Below are positions 49,349 through 58,456 of a stretch of 64,000 nt of DNA, one piece after another; position 1 is the first letter of the stretch, and every line of letters begins with the position of its first letter. The position numbers and the translations under genes were made by a program. The stretch spans positions 1,364,001 to 1,428,000 of the forward strand of contig NZ_CP113939.1 of the NCBI RefSeq assembly GCF_029392315.1. Reading direction: 5' to 3'. The notes beneath the pieces were generated by a model, which saw nothing but the letters and a program-made list of their open reading frames with translations, was not told the origin of the DNA and did not search any database. The DNA is from Bifidobacterium sp. ESL0690 (lineage in GTDB: Bacteria; Actinomycetota; Actinomycetes; Actinomycetales; Bifidobacteriaceae).

Positions 49349-50416
49349 TCACTCCCCCATCACAAACTGTTTGCTGAAACGCACGTCGCCTTCGACGAGG
49401 TCGTGCATGTCGTTGATATCGTGGCGCAGCAGAAGCGTGCGCTCCATGCCCACGCCGAACGCGAAGCCGGTGTAGACGTCCGGGTCAAGACCGGCCGAAC
49501 GCAGCACGTTCGGGTTGACCATGCCGCAGCCGCCCCATTCGATCCAGCCGGGGCCGCCCTTCTTGTCAGGGAACCAGAGGTCCAGCTCGGCGCTGGGCTC
49601 GGTGAACGGGAAGTAGCTCGGGCGCAGGCGGCTCTTGGCCTCCGGGCCGAACATCGAGACGGCAAGCTTGTCGAGCACACCCTTGAGATCGCCCATGGTC
49701 AGGCCCTTGTCGACGGCCAGCGCCTCGCACTGGTGGAAGACCGGCGTATGCGTCGCGTCGAGTTCATCGGTACGGAACACGCGGCCCGGGGACGCGATAT
49801 ACAGCGGCACGCCACGGGTCAGCAGTGCGCGCACCTGATCGGAGGAGGTCTGTGTGCGCAGGACCATGTTGGACCCCACGAAACCTGCGGCGTCCTTGGC
49901 CTGATTGCCCTTGACGTAGAACGTGTCCTGCATCTGGCGGGCAGGATGGTCCGGGCCGAAGTTCAGCGCGTCGAAGTCGTACCATTCGGTTTCCACTTCG
50001 GGGCCTGCGGAAATCTGCCAGCCCATGGAGATGAAGAGGTCTTCGACGTCCTCCATCAGTTTGGGCAGCGGGTGACGGGCACCGAGCGGCTTGCGGTTGA
50101 CGGGAAGGGTCATATCGACCGTTTCGGAGGCGAGTTGACGAGTCTCTTCTTCGGCCTTGACCTGCGCTTCCTTCATGCCAAAAGCACGCCCGAAATCGGC
50201 GCGCAACTTGCCCATCAGCTGGCCGGCACCCTTCTTCTCGTCCTTCGGCAATCCTCCGATGGCACGGCTGGCCTGGGTCATCGCTGACTCAGCCCCGGCG
50301 TACTCCGTCTTGATGGCTTTGAGCTCCTCCATGGTGGAGGCACTCTTGATTTTCGAGATGCCCTCGGCGACCGCATCGGTCACTGCTTCGGCATCGAATG
50401 ACGCACTCTGTGCCAC
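49349..50416 (-). CDS. pheS: Phenylalanyl-tRNA synthetase alpha subunit
   Basis: Catalytic alpha subunit, 355 residues. Residues 1-85 form the coiled-coil arm; motif 2 is VFRTDELDATHTPVFHQCEAL and motif 3 is GFAFGVGMERTLLLRHDI. The start codon is GTG at 50416 with AAAGGAAAGGG upstream. It heads the pheS-pheT unit. I looked for a T-box in the 469-base leader and found no core motif. Confidence 0.97.
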   Translation of the reverse strand: MAQSASFDAEAVTDAVAEGISKIKSASTMEELKAIKTEYAGAESAMTQASRAIGGLPKDEKKGAGQLMGKLRADFGRAFGMKEAQVKAEEETRQLASETVDMTLPVNRKPLGARHPLPKLMEDVEDLFISMGWQISAGPEVETEWYDFDALNFGPDHPARQMQDTFYVKGNQAKDAAGFVGSNMVLRTQTSSDQVRALLTRGVPLYIASPGRVFRTDELDATHTPVFHQCEALAVDKGLTMGDLKGVLDKLAVSMFGPEAKSRLRPSYFPFTEPSAELDLWFPDKKGGPGWIEWGGCGMVNPNVLRSAGLDPDVYTGFAFGVGMERTLLLRHDINDMHDLVEGDVRFSKQFVMGE

Positions 50417-50885
50417 GAGTACCCTTTCCTTTAAGTTTTTTCAAACCTTGAAACGTCCGCGATTACATGCGCAAAAGTCATGAATCACAAGCGTTTACAG
50501 CCTTTTCATTGTTTCAATATGACTCGACATAGCGCTATGTCTTCGATTGCATTCAAAAATAGGACTCCCCGCGCAAATTCCGACAGCAATTGACTCGTGA
50601 AGAAACAACTTCGCGACCATTGCGTTGCAGCACGCAATCCAGAAACGAATGAATACATGTATAGGTACTGCAAATGCGTAGCAGCGAAAGCTAAATCGTA
50701 TGAGTTTCGCATTCCGTGCTACATGTCATCCAATAGATGAGATAAAAAATGGCTGAATTGCAAGGTTTTCATTCACGCTAAACAGATTCCACTCTTTCGT
50801 TCGTAGCACTGAAGCTTCAATCCACTCGAAAAATTATTCAGTGCTATTCCCACCCACAAACTTTGCTTGCTGCCGCACCAAGGGA
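50417..50885. other. Intergenic region upstream of pheS
   Basis: About 470 AT-rich bases between the rRNA methyltransferase gene and pheS, both on the minus strand. It probably holds the pheS promoter. I see no T-box core, no strong hairpin and no convincing gene. A 68-codon minus frame (50506-50712) lacks a ribosome-binding site and is not supported. Confidence 0.45.
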
Positions 50886-51908
50886 TTAACGAGAGTAATG
50901 CCCATTCATTGCCAGCGTAAAGAGCATCACTGCGGTGCTGGTGGCGAGATTCAGTGATTCGGCCTTGCCGTATAGCGGAATGGACACAATACGCTGCACA
51001 CGTTCCAGCACATCGTTCGGCAATCCGCGAGCTTCATTGCCAAACAAAATCGTCTGAGAATAATCCTTGTTTTTCCCGTATGCTTCGGAATTCTGATATT
51101 TTTTCACGACATCAATTAAGGATTCCGGCTTGATTTTTTCGGTACCATAGACATCGGCGGCCATTACCTCATGGTTCTGTTCTCTTGCCCACGCAAAGAA
51201 TTCGTCGGTGTTCATCCTGACTACAGGCAAATGGAACAAGGAACCGGCGGTGGAACGGATGACCTTGGGATTGAAACGGTCGACGCAATCGTCCACGAAA
51301 ATCACCGCGCGGCACCCAGCGGCATCGGCCGAACGAATCACTGTCCCCGCATTGCCAGGATCGCGGATCTGCCAGAACGCAGCCACGGTATCGTTGGGCG
51401 AAACAGAAACCGGCTTGCTTTCAGACGATTGATAAGCCACGGAACTATCGTCGGCTCCCTCGGCGTTGCTTCTTACAACGGTTCCGCGAGTGGCGACATT
51501 ATGGATTACTTTCGTATCCCTCTCATCACTGGACTGGCCATGTTCAAAGTCCTTAACCATGCGATTCTGCACAGTTTCGAGATTACCGACCGCAACAATT
51601 CCCTGCGCGTCCGTACTCATACGATGCATCACGTCGACAGTGACCTGATGAATATATAGTCCCCGCTCGTCTGCCTCACGCGCGATGTCCTCGACTACCG
51701 GCGAAAGCAACCCGGACTGCCGTTCATCCATCTGCACATAGCAATCCTCGACCACCTCAGGCATCCACCGCACGACTTCCCGCACCGATTGCGGCCCTTC
51801 GATAAGAAATTTCCCGGCCTTCTTACGGCCCTTGGTCTTTTCAAGCTCGGCGACACGTTTCACGCGTTCGGACTTGGGGTTGTCAATAATGTGCTGATTA
51901 AAAGGCAT
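50886..51908 (-). CDS. TrmH/SpoU-family RNA 2'-O-methyltransferase
   Basis: A 340-residue SPOUT methyltransferase. The N-terminal ~90 residues are the substrate-binding domain (GKFLIEGPQSVREVVRW). The three SpoU motifs are IRDPGNAGTVIRSADAAG, ILFGNEARGLPNDVL and IPLYGKAESLNLATSTAVMLF. Between the domains (about residues 118-165) lies a polar insert not typical for the family. The target, probably 23S rRNA, is not identified. Its position just upstream of pheS is common in Gram-positive genomes. Confidence 0.93.
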   Translation of the reverse strand: MPFNQHIIDNPKSERVKRVAELEKTKGRKKAGKFLIEGPQSVREVVRWMPEVVEDCYVQMDERQSGLLSPVVEDIAREADERGLYIHQVTVDVMHRMSTDAQGIVAVGNLETVQNRMVKDFEHGQSSDERDTKVIHNVATRGTVVRSNAEGADDSSVAYQSSESKPVSVSPNDTVAAFWQIRDPGNAGTVIRSADAAGCRAVIFVDDCVDRFNPKVIRSTAGSLFHLPVVRMNTDEFFAWAREQNHEVMAADVYGTEKIKPESLIDVVKKYQNSEAYGKNKDYSQTILFGNEARGLPNDVLERVQRIVSIPLYGKAESLNLATSTAVMLFTLAMNGHYSR

Positions 51909-52060
51909 AGCCCTACTTTACGCGAAGTCATTGCCATCGATGCAAGCAGAGTAGTTTCACACGTATTTGGCCTGCAAATCACTGCAAATATAGACGAAAT
52001 CAGGCATCAATCAACTATCGACAATCTGAGATCGCCTCATTACAAATCAACTTGCTGCTT

Positions 52061-54766
52061 TCACCCGCCGAAGAAGGTGAATGTGCCGGCGAATGCAGCG
52101 GCAATGAGAGAGACTGTCGGGACTATGGCACAGACGATGACGAAGGCCCAATCGCGGGGATTGACGTGACTGACTCTTGCGTGAGTGCGTGGAATATCAC
52201 CGCCAAAGCCGCGCGCTTCCATGGCAGTGGCAAGCGTCGTGGAACGTCGGATGGAAAGGACCAACAGGGCAAAGGTCTGCGGGAAGAACGCCTTGACCTT
52301 GTTTTCATCACCCAAACCACGTGAACGACGGGAGGCTGTAAGCGCGGCCCAATCGTCGCGAATCACCGAGAAAAGGCGCATGCCTGCGAGACCGCCGTAG
52401 ACGAAACGGTCGGGCAGGTGGAGAATCTGACTGAAAGAATCGGCCAGGTCTGTGGTCTCGACGCCAAGAACCGCGATAATAGCCGGAACACCCACAGCCA
52501 AAATGCGGATACCAGTGGCGAGCGCCAGCACCGCCGACCGGTCGGTGACAGTAATCATCGCCCAATGCCACCAAACCCGGCCGCCCTCCTTGCCGTATAG
52601 CAGCACGGCGAGTGCCGAACCGGGAGCCCCGATGAACACCGGCCATGTCGATTTGACCACGCGCCACGGCTTGAGGCCGATGCAGGCGAGCATAATGAAC
52701 TCGAGCAACAGCGCGACGCTTGCAGAAACCCAGTCAAGACTGAAAATCAACGGCAGCGCGGCGATGAAACCGCCCAGCATTCTGAACGTGGGATTGAGCG
52801 AAGCGAGGAAGGGCGAACGGCTTGACTGACGTTCCTTCTCGTCACGTTCGTTGACCGGGCTGACAGTAATGGCGGCATCAATGTCCTTGAGATTGGCATC
52901 GTTAGATGACACGGTATCGTCTTCGCTGGCTTTTTCGATAATCTGCGTTTTCTTAGACACGTGCATCGAACGGACACCTGTGTCGTCACCCCGCGCCTGC
53001 AACTCGATGACACGAGCACCCAAAGCCGTAACCAGATCGCGGTCGTGAGTGACGACGATAACGCTTACGCCATCACCACGCAGGGAATGGATTAGCGAGA
53101 CGATCTGCATCCATGTGCGACGGTCCTGACCGAACGTGGGTTCGTCGAGAATGATGACGCGAGGGGCCGCAGCGAGGGAAGCGGCTACAGTCAACCGCCG
53201 CTTTTCCCCACCAGAGAGCGTGTATGGATTGACCGAGGCATATTGCGAAAGCCTGAACCGGTGCAGCAACGCCATGGCCTTTTCTTTGGCTTCGTCCTCG
53301 GGTATACCCGTACGCAAGGGACCAAGCATGACCTCTTCAAGCACACTGCCGCGCGCGAACTGATGCTCGGGATTCTGGAACACATAGGAAATCCTCGCCG
53401 CCAGTTCGGTCGATTTCCATTCCATAGGCGAATTGCCGCTTGTTCCTTTCGCCAGCTCAGGCGACGCTTCGGCACTGCCTGCAACGGGTTGCAAAAGACC
53501 GGCCAAAGTCAACGAAAGCGTCGACTTACCGACACCGTTACGACCGACCAAAGCCGTAATCTGCTCAGCAGCGAATGATACGTTGATATGCTCGGCTATG
53601 GCCTTGCCGTTACGTCCGATAGCAAGGTCGTTGGTGGAAAGCAGCGTTTTGCCGTCACCTATCGCGGGGTCACTGGCAGGTTCGTCATCAGTATAAATAC
53701 GATGGATTTCATCTTCAGGCCGTCGGTATTTGTCCGGCATCCAGATACCAAGCGCGGCAAAATCAAGATTACGATTTTCGAACACCTCATCGGGCGTGCC
53801 GTCGGCGACCACAATCGTGCGCCGGAACCCACTGTGGTCGATTTCGGCATCGTCACCAACCTGCGTGACCCGCGCCTTAACCTGATCGTCGGACTCAAGG
53901 CCGAGAACGATAACCCGGTCGATAAGCTCTATCCACGGTCCAGCCCGATGCTCGACCAAAAGCATGGTCGCTTTGGTATCACACAATACATGCGAAACGG
54001 CGCCAATAACTTGCTCAACGCCTTCCGGATCGAGGTTCGCCGTCGGCTCGTCCAGAAGCAACGCACCAGGCTGCATGGCCAACGCCCCGGCCAACGCAAG
54101 CCGCTGCATCTGCCCGCCGCTCAGATGCATGGTGGAACGGTGCAATTGCAACCCTTCGAGGCCGACAGCAGCAAGGCTCTGCCTCACCCGCTTCCAAATC
54201 TCAGGTCGCGGAACACCCATGTTTTCCGGCCCGAACGCGACATTGTCACCCAAACGTTCAAAAATCGTCTGCGCGTCAGGGTCCTGCAGCACGAGCCCGA
54301 CGCGTCCGTGCGCAGCGGCAGCCGGGATGCCATCAATGAAGACCCCGCCCTCGGTAACTCCGCCTTCAGAATCTTCGACAGCGACGATTTGACCATCGGT
54401 GTCTTGTTCCGTCGCCTCCTGTCCGTCTGCGTTCGCGCTTTCCACCGCGTCCCCGCCAAGCAGCCCCGAGGCACCTTCCAAAATCGTCGACTTTCCAATG
54501 CCGGAAGCACCAAGCAGCAGCACATGCTCGCCGGCGTGGATATCAAGGTTCAGCCCACGTACCGCGAAATGCCGGCGAGAGGCATGACGATAGCCCCAAT
54601 TATTGAAACTGATTGAAGCGGGCTCAACTTTGGGGGAAGTGCTGCCATCAGACGAGTTCGCATCTTGCAGAACCGCTCCTGTTTTGGCGGCAGAGACATT
54701 CGAAGCACGCTGCGGTGAACCGTCACCTTTTCGGCTCCCGGCCACCTTTGATTGCTTGGCTTGCAT
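52061..54766 (-). CDS. ECF transporter fusion: two ATPase domains plus EcfT membrane domain
   Basis: A single chain of about 900 residues carrying the whole energy-coupling module. ATPase 1 has Walker A GASGIGKST (~residue 86) and LSGGQMQRLALAGALAM/LLLDEPTANLD. ATPase 2 has GRNGVGKST (~405) and LSGGEKRRLTVAASLA/VIILDEPTFGQD. From about residue 650 several membrane segments form the EcfT part. These are normally two or three separate proteins. The adjacent upstream gene encodes a YkoE-type S component behind a TPP riboswitch, so the substrate should be thiamin or its pyrimidine precursor. The start is uncertain: ATG 54766 has GGGGGA upstream, and the frame is open to 54859. Confidence 0.92.
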   Translation of the reverse strand: MQAKQSKVAGSRKGDGSPQRASNVSAAKTGAVLQDANSSDGSTSPKVEPASISFNNWGYRHASRRHFAVRGLNLDIHAGEHVLLLGASGIGKSTILEGASGLLGGDAVESANADGQEATEQDTDGQIVAVEDSEGGVTEGGVFIDGIPAAAAHGRVGLVLQDPDAQTIFERLGDNVAFGPENMGVPRPEIWKRVRQSLAAVGLEGLQLHRSTMHLSGGQMQRLALAGALAMQPGALLLDEPTANLDPEGVEQVIGAVSHVLCDTKATMLLVEHRAGPWIELIDRVIVLGLESDDQVKARVTQVGDDAEIDHSGFRRTIVVADGTPDEVFENRNLDFAALGIWMPDKYRRPEDEIHRIYTDDEPASDPAIGDGKTLLSTNDLAIGRNGKAIAEHINVSFAAEQITALVGRNGVGKSTLSLTLAGLLQPVAGSAEASPELAKGTSGNSPMEWKSTELAARISYVFQNPEHQFARGSVLEEVMLGPLRTGIPEDEAKEKAMALLHRFRLSQYASVNPYTLSGGEKRRLTVAASLAAAPRVIILDEPTFGQDRRTWMQIVSLIHSLRGDGVSVIVVTHDRDLVTALGARVIELQARGDDTGVRSMHVSKKTQIIEKASEDDTVSSNDANLKDIDAAITVSPVNERDEKERQSSRSPFLASLNPTFRMLGGFIAALPLIFSLDWVSASVALLLEFIMLACIGLKPWRVVKSTWPVFIGAPGSALAVLLYGKEGGRVWWHWAMITVTDRSAVLALATGIRILAVGVPAIIAVLGVETTDLADSFSQILHLPDRFVYGGLAGMRLFSVIRDDWAALTASRRSRGLGDENKVKAFFPQTFALLVLSIRRSTTLATAMEARGFGGDIPRTHARVSHVNPRDWAFVIVCAIVPTVSLIAAAFAGTFTFFGG

Positions 54767-54806
54767 GCGTTCCCCCATCGATGCCTGAAATTCTACCTGA
54801 TACCGC

Positions 54807-55436
54807 TCACTTGGCAGCGGCGCGAACCTGGCGGCCGGAGGCGAACTTGTCGATGGCACCGGTTTTCGCGATGGCGATATAGAGGTACCACATCAATACG
54901 CCTGCGACCAATGCCCCGGAAATCACCGTGGCAACCAGATACCAGATGCCGTACGCACCGGTGATGTTGAAGCCCTGCAGATGGGTGAAGAAGGTGTAGG
55001 CCCAGCAGCCGACGGCCGAAACCACGCCGGAAAGCGTGACCGTGACGATGTTCCAGACCTTGTAGGCCACGCACAGGAACACGACTTCGGCGCAAAGCCC
55101 TTGAACCAGCGCAATTAGGAACGTCTCCATGCCGCCCCAGGAATTGCCCAGCAACGATTCGAGCACGCCGGCAACGACTTCGGCGTAGGTGGCCGCACCG
55201 GGCTTGCGCACGATAACCGCGGCAAGAGGTCCGGCGAAAAGCCAAAGGCCGTTCATCAGACCACCAAGACCCGGAATGAGGGCATCCAACGGAGAGCCGA
55301 TAGGACCGTATAGCAGTGCCGCGGCCCAGTAGACGAATGTGCTAACCACTCCTATGACCGAGGCGACGGCGATGTCGACGACACGCCAGCGAAGGTTCGG
55401 TTTGGAGACGACTGTTGTTTGATTTGATGATGACAT
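54807..55436 (-). CDS. ykoE: ECF transporter S component, YkoE (thiamin/HMP) type
   Basis: A 209-residue membrane protein with about six helices, matching the YkoE family of substrate-binding subunits (conserved GPIGSPLDALIPGLGGLMNGLWLFAGPLAA region and NSWGGMETFLIALVQGLCAE). YkoE proteins bind thiamin-related compounds, probably hydroxymethylpyrimidine. The ATG at 55436 has GGAAAG upstream; a GTG at 55460 is possible. The A-A'-T fusion gene follows after about 40 bases, and a TPP riboswitch precedes it, so substrate assignment rests on family and regulation together. Confidence 0.9.
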   Translation of the reverse strand: MSSSNQTTVVSKPNLRWRVVDIAVASVIGVVSTFVYWAAALLYGPIGSPLDALIPGLGGLMNGLWLFAGPLAAVIVRKPGAATYAEVVAGVLESLLGNSWGGMETFLIALVQGLCAEVVFLCVAYKVWNIVTVTLSGVVSAVGCWAYTFFTHLQGFNITGAYGIWYLVATVISGALVAGVLMWYLYIAIAKTGAIDKFASGRQVRAAAK

Positions 55437-55498
55437 GATTTGTGTCTTTCCGCTGTGCACACCGACTATCGGCGCGCATATAAGGCACGGGAAAAGAG

Positions 55499-55602
55499 AG
55501 ACGTCCGTGCGCCGGCATTGTCCGGACTCACGTTCATTCGGTCGAGGATATTCCTCATCTCAGCCATCCGCCAGCTTGCGCCGGCGAACAGCCCCCGTGT
55601 CA
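55499..55602 (-). promoter_or_regulatory. TPP riboswitch (THI box) upstream of the ykoE-ECF operon
   Basis: Read on the minus strand, the region contains the conserved THI-box parts in order: CACGGGGGCTG, then GGCTGAGATGAGG, then GAATGAACGTGAGTCCGG, then ACAATGCCGGCG followed by CACGGACG. CTGAGA and the GGACAATGCCGGCG stem are the thiamin-pyrophosphate binding features. It ends about 60 bases before the ykoE start. It should shut down uptake of thiamin or its precursor when TPP is plentiful. Confidence 0.9.
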
Positions 55603-55638
55603 GTTCGCCATCCTAGAGCAATCCCCTGTCAATCAACC

Positions 55639-55738
55639 AACGGGTAGTCGTGCGGGGGCGGGATATGTAATGCTTCGGCACCCTCCAGGCCGGTAGGCCA
55701 AGCTTTACGCCTCAGCATCACATATCCCGCCCCCGCAC
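55639..55738 (+). repeat. Structured intergenic element, copy A
   Basis: The left flank AACGGGTAGTCG (55639-55650) is followed by a perfect long stem: 55650-55668 (GTGCGGGGGCGGGATATGT) pairs with 55720-55738. The 51-base interior has a small GGCC-GGTA-GGCC hairpin. The same plan appears inverted at 56061-56160, with different outer-stem bases that keep pairing. The purpose is unknown; it may be a REP-like element or a structured RNA. Confidence 0.8.
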
Positions 55739-55784
55739 TTGTGCACAGAGGAATCTGACTGACAGGTGGTTGCGGGAGGGGCTC

Positions 55785-55916
55785 ACAAGCGAATAACTAC
55801 CGCATGAGTCAGGGGCCTTATGACAACAGTTGTGCAATTGCGATGAATAGTCTTAAGCTGAATCGGACAAGACTTTGATTACAAAGGAGACTGACAAACG
55901 AATAATTACTGCATGA
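55785..55916 (+). repeat. Imperfect 23-bp direct repeat between the two structured elements
   Basis: 55785-55807 (ACAAGCGAATAACTACC...) and 55894-55916 (ACAAACGAATAATTACT...) match at 20 of 23 bases; all three differences are transitions. The first copy also takes part in a hairpin with upstream CTGACT and GGTGGTT. The whole 55437-56179 gap holds the riboswitch, this pair and the two structured elements, and no protein gene. Confidence 0.6.
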
Positions 55917-56060
55917 TTTAGATAGCCGATGAACGGCGTCCTTTCAATTGGCCCGTGTACATCCAGAAACCTTGCGGAAGCGGCAGCTATTCGCTTGGAG
56001 TACCACCGGCCCTGATTCTTTCATTTTGAGAATACAGACAGTAAGATGCCTCAATGATTA

Positions 56061-56160
56061 GTGGTGGAGCGGGATATGCGATGGTCGGGCGTAAGACACG
56101 GCCGAGCGGCCAAGGAGCGTCCCGAACATTGTATATCCCGCTCCACCACGACTACCCGTT
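56061..56160 (-). repeat. Structured intergenic element, copy B (inverted)
   Basis: On the minus strand the flank AACGGGTAGTCG (56149-56160) precedes a perfect 17-bp stem, 56133-56149 with 56061-56077 (GTGGTGGAGCGGGATAT). The interior has a GGCCG-CT-CGGCC hairpin. Compared with copy A, the inner GCGGGATAT is conserved while the outer stem differs on both arms in a compensatory way. It starts about 20 bases after the dipeptidase stop codon and could also serve as its 3' end structure. Confidence 0.8.
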
Positions 56161-56179
56161 CAGGCAAGCAGGTTACCAG

Positions 56180-57547
56180 TTACTTCGCGAGCTTGGTTAG
56201 GATCAGGGCCTCGGTGAGGACGTTGTTTTTGAGGCTCGTCAGGTCGACGGACTCGTTGGGGCTGTGAGCGTTGCCCTTCGGGTCTTCGGGGCCGGTGACC
56301 AGGACCTGAGCGTCCGGGAAGATGCGCTGCAGTTCGGGAATGAACGGAATCGAACCGCCTTCGCCCTTGTTGATCGGGTCGACGCCGAAGGCCTCGCGCA
56401 TCGATTCCAGAGCATCCTGAGTGGCTTCCGCGTTGGGGTCCATGCTCCAGCCCATGCCGGCGTCGACCATGGAAGCGGAAACCTCGGCGCCAAACGGCGC
56501 GTGGGAGGTCAGGAAGTCGCTAACGGCCTTGGCAGCGGCTTCGGGACGCTGGTTCGGCGCGGTACGGATGGAGATGCGGAAGCGGGTCTCGTTGGCGATG
56601 ACGTTGAACGAACCTTCGACCGGATGCGCATCGAAACCGATGACGGAAATGCTGGGTTTCGTCCACAGACGCGAGGCGAGAGAACCGGTACCAGCGAAAC
56701 GGTAGGAGTCCACGACGGAAGAATCAGCACGCACGCTGGCTTCGTCCAAATCACGCTGAAGACCGCCGACAGGGTCGCCACCTTCCAGACCGGGAATATT
56801 GAGCGATCCGTCCTCGGTGTACATCGAGGCAATCAACATGCTTGACAAAGTATTCGTGTCGAGAATCGGGCCGCCGAACTGGCCGGAATGCACCGGATGT
56901 TCCAACGCCTTCACCGTCACGTCCAGATCGGTGTTGCCGCGCAGGCTTGTCGTAAGGCTGGGAATTTCGGCGCTCCAGTTGCCGGAGTCAGCCACGATGA
57001 TGACGTCGGAATCGAATTCATCCTGATGCGCCTCGATGAAAGGAATGAAGCTCGGCGAGCCCATCTCTTCCTCGCCTTCGATGAAAACCTTGATATTGAC
57101 CTTCAAATCATCGCCCAACGCGTGCAGCGCGCCGGAATGGATGGCTATGCCACCGCCGTCGTCGGTTGCGCCGCGACCGTAAAGCCGGCCGTCAATTTCG
57201 GTGGCCACAAACGGATCAGTGTCCCAAGCGGAGGCGTCAGGAACGGGCTGGACGTCGTGATGCGCGTAAAGTAGCACGGTAGGCGCGTCGGGATTCACGA
57301 TCTTGGAACCCACCACTTCGAATGCCCCCGGAGTGCCGTCCGGGTTTTTGGACTGCACCACCGTTGCGTCCACACCGCGCTTCTTCAACTCATCGGCCAC
57401 GAATTGCGCCGAGCGACGCATATGCTCGCCGGTGATGCCTTCGGCCGAAACGGATTTTAGCGCGACCTTCCTGCTCAACAAATCGACAACGCGATCAAAA
57501 TCGGCGTCGACCCGCGAACGCAGTTCTTCCTTGCTCAATGCAGCCAT
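56180..57547 (-). CDS. M20 family metallo-dipeptidase
   Basis: A 455-residue zinc peptidase of the M20 family (CNDP/PepV-like). The metal ligands are in VLLYAHHDVQPVP (His), GRGATDDGGGIAIHSGAL (bridging Asp) and FIEGEEEMGSPSF (catalytic and ligand Glu). Ser/Gly-rich dimer-forming lid sequence lies between about residues 200 and 310. I start at the ATG at 57547 (MAALSKEELRSRV) with AAGGAG seven bases upstream; the open frame to 57970 overlaps a divergent gene and is not family-like. Probably cytoplasmic, hydrolysing dipeptides. Confidence 0.92.
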   Translation of the reverse strand: MAALSKEELRSRVDADFDRVVDLLSRKVALKSVSAEGITGEHMRRSAQFVADELKKRGVDATVVQSKNPDGTPGAFEVVGSKIVNPDAPTVLLYAHHDVQPVPDASAWDTDPFVATEIDGRLYGRGATDDGGGIAIHSGALHALGDDLKVNIKVFIEGEEEMGSPSFIPFIEAHQDEFDSDVIIVADSGNWSAEIPSLTTSLRGNTDLDVTVKALEHPVHSGQFGGPILDTNTLSSMLIASMYTEDGSLNIPGLEGGDPVGGLQRDLDEASVRADSSVVDSYRFAGTGSLASRLWTKPSISVIGFDAHPVEGSFNVIANETRFRISIRTAPNQRPEAAAKAVSDFLTSHAPFGAEVSASMVDAGMGWSMDPNAEATQDALESMREAFGVDPINKGEGGSIPFIPELQRIFPDAQVLVTGPEDPKGNAHSPNESVDLTSLKNNVLTEALILTKLAK

Positions 57548-57688
57548 GTCATGCTCCTTATCAACGTGTTCATTCACCTCGATAATCACACAGCCCCGAG
57601 AAAAACGCGAGGAAATCGCCGGAAAACGCTTCAATCCCCTATATTTCCGTCGGTTTGCGCGTCGAGGCTTGCCCGTAATCTCAAAAGA

Positions 57689-58309
57689 ATGACATGGAAT
57701 CCCTTCAGCAAGGACAAAGACAAGGAAGCGGCGCAGAAATCCGTCGATTCCGAACTGAATGAACCCGAGGAGCAGGAAGGCAAGGGGCGCCCCACACCCA
57801 AGCGCAAGGTCGCCGAGGAGCGTAACCTGCATCCGATCGTTCCCAAGAATCGCAAGGCAGACCGCAAGGCCGCCAAAGACCGTATCAGGAAGAAAGAGGA
57901 CGAGCAGTACGAAGCGATGCGTACCGGCGACGTGGCCCATATGCCGCGTGTCGAACGCGACCCGGCACACATTTACGCCCGCGATTACGTTGACGCCCGC
58001 TTCAATCTCGCCGAATACTTTATTCCGGTGATTTTCGGCGTGATGATTTTCGGCATCATCATTGCGCTCAAGTGGCCGGCGCTTTATACCCCCATTCTTA
58101 TGTTGTCATACGTTTATATGATCGCCGCGATCATCGATATCGCCGTGATGTGGTTCAAGCTCAAAAAGAAGCTCATCGAGAAGTTCGGCGAGAAATCCGT
58201 GGGCAAGGGTTCGCGTATGGGTTCCTACGCTTGGGGCCGCGCTTTGCAGTTGCGTCGTTGGCGCGTGCCGAAGCCGACGTCGAAGAAACGCGGAAACTGG
58301 CCGAAATAA
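57689..58309 (+). CDS. DUF3043 domain-containing membrane protein
   Basis: A 206-residue actinobacterial protein. The first ~105 residues are charged and helical (RKADRKAAKDRIRKKEDEQYEAMRTGDV), and two membrane segments follow (FIPVIFGVMIFGIIIALKW and ILMLSYVYMIAAIIDIAVMWF) with a basic tail. The ATG at 57689 has no clear ribosome-binding site, so leaderless translation is possible. It is divergent from the dipeptidase gene. Function unknown. Confidence 0.88.
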   Translation: MTWNPFSKDKDKEAAQKSVDSELNEPEEQEGKGRPTPKRKVAEERNLHPIVPKNRKADRKAAKDRIRKKEDEQYEAMRTGDVAHMPRVERDPAHIYARDYVDARFNLAEYFIPVIFGVMIFGIIIALKWPALYTPILMLSYVYMIAAIIDIAVMWFKLKKKLIEKFGEKSVGKGSRMGSYAWGRALQLRRWRVPKPTSKKRGNWPK

Positions 58310-58332
58310 AGCCGGAAGCGTCGATTCTTTCC

Positions 58333-58376
58333 AATGCCTTTGCCGCATTCTTAGTGATGCGCACGAAGGCATTTTT
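58333..58376 (+). terminator. Terminator after the DUF3043 gene
   Basis: AATGCCTT (58333-58340) pairs with AAGGCATT (58366-58373), with an inner GCAT/ATGC pairing, and the stem runs into TTTTTG. It starts about 25 bases after the stop. Confidence 0.7.
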
Positions 58377-58456
58377 GTTTGCCAACGACATTATTGCCGC
58401 GCTCGATATTCCTTCTTTTACCGTTATTATTGGATTATTCAAACCTTGGAGCAGCC

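Noticed and set aside
46957..49377. 806-codon plus-strand frame opposite pheT
   Set aside because: Typical high-GC antisense frame over a clearly identified gene; no known domain or start signal. The same applies to frames opposite the GH13 gene, glmU, tyrS and glnA.
50417..50885. Possible T-box leader for pheS
   Set aside because: I searched for the conserved T-box core on the minus strand and did not find it.
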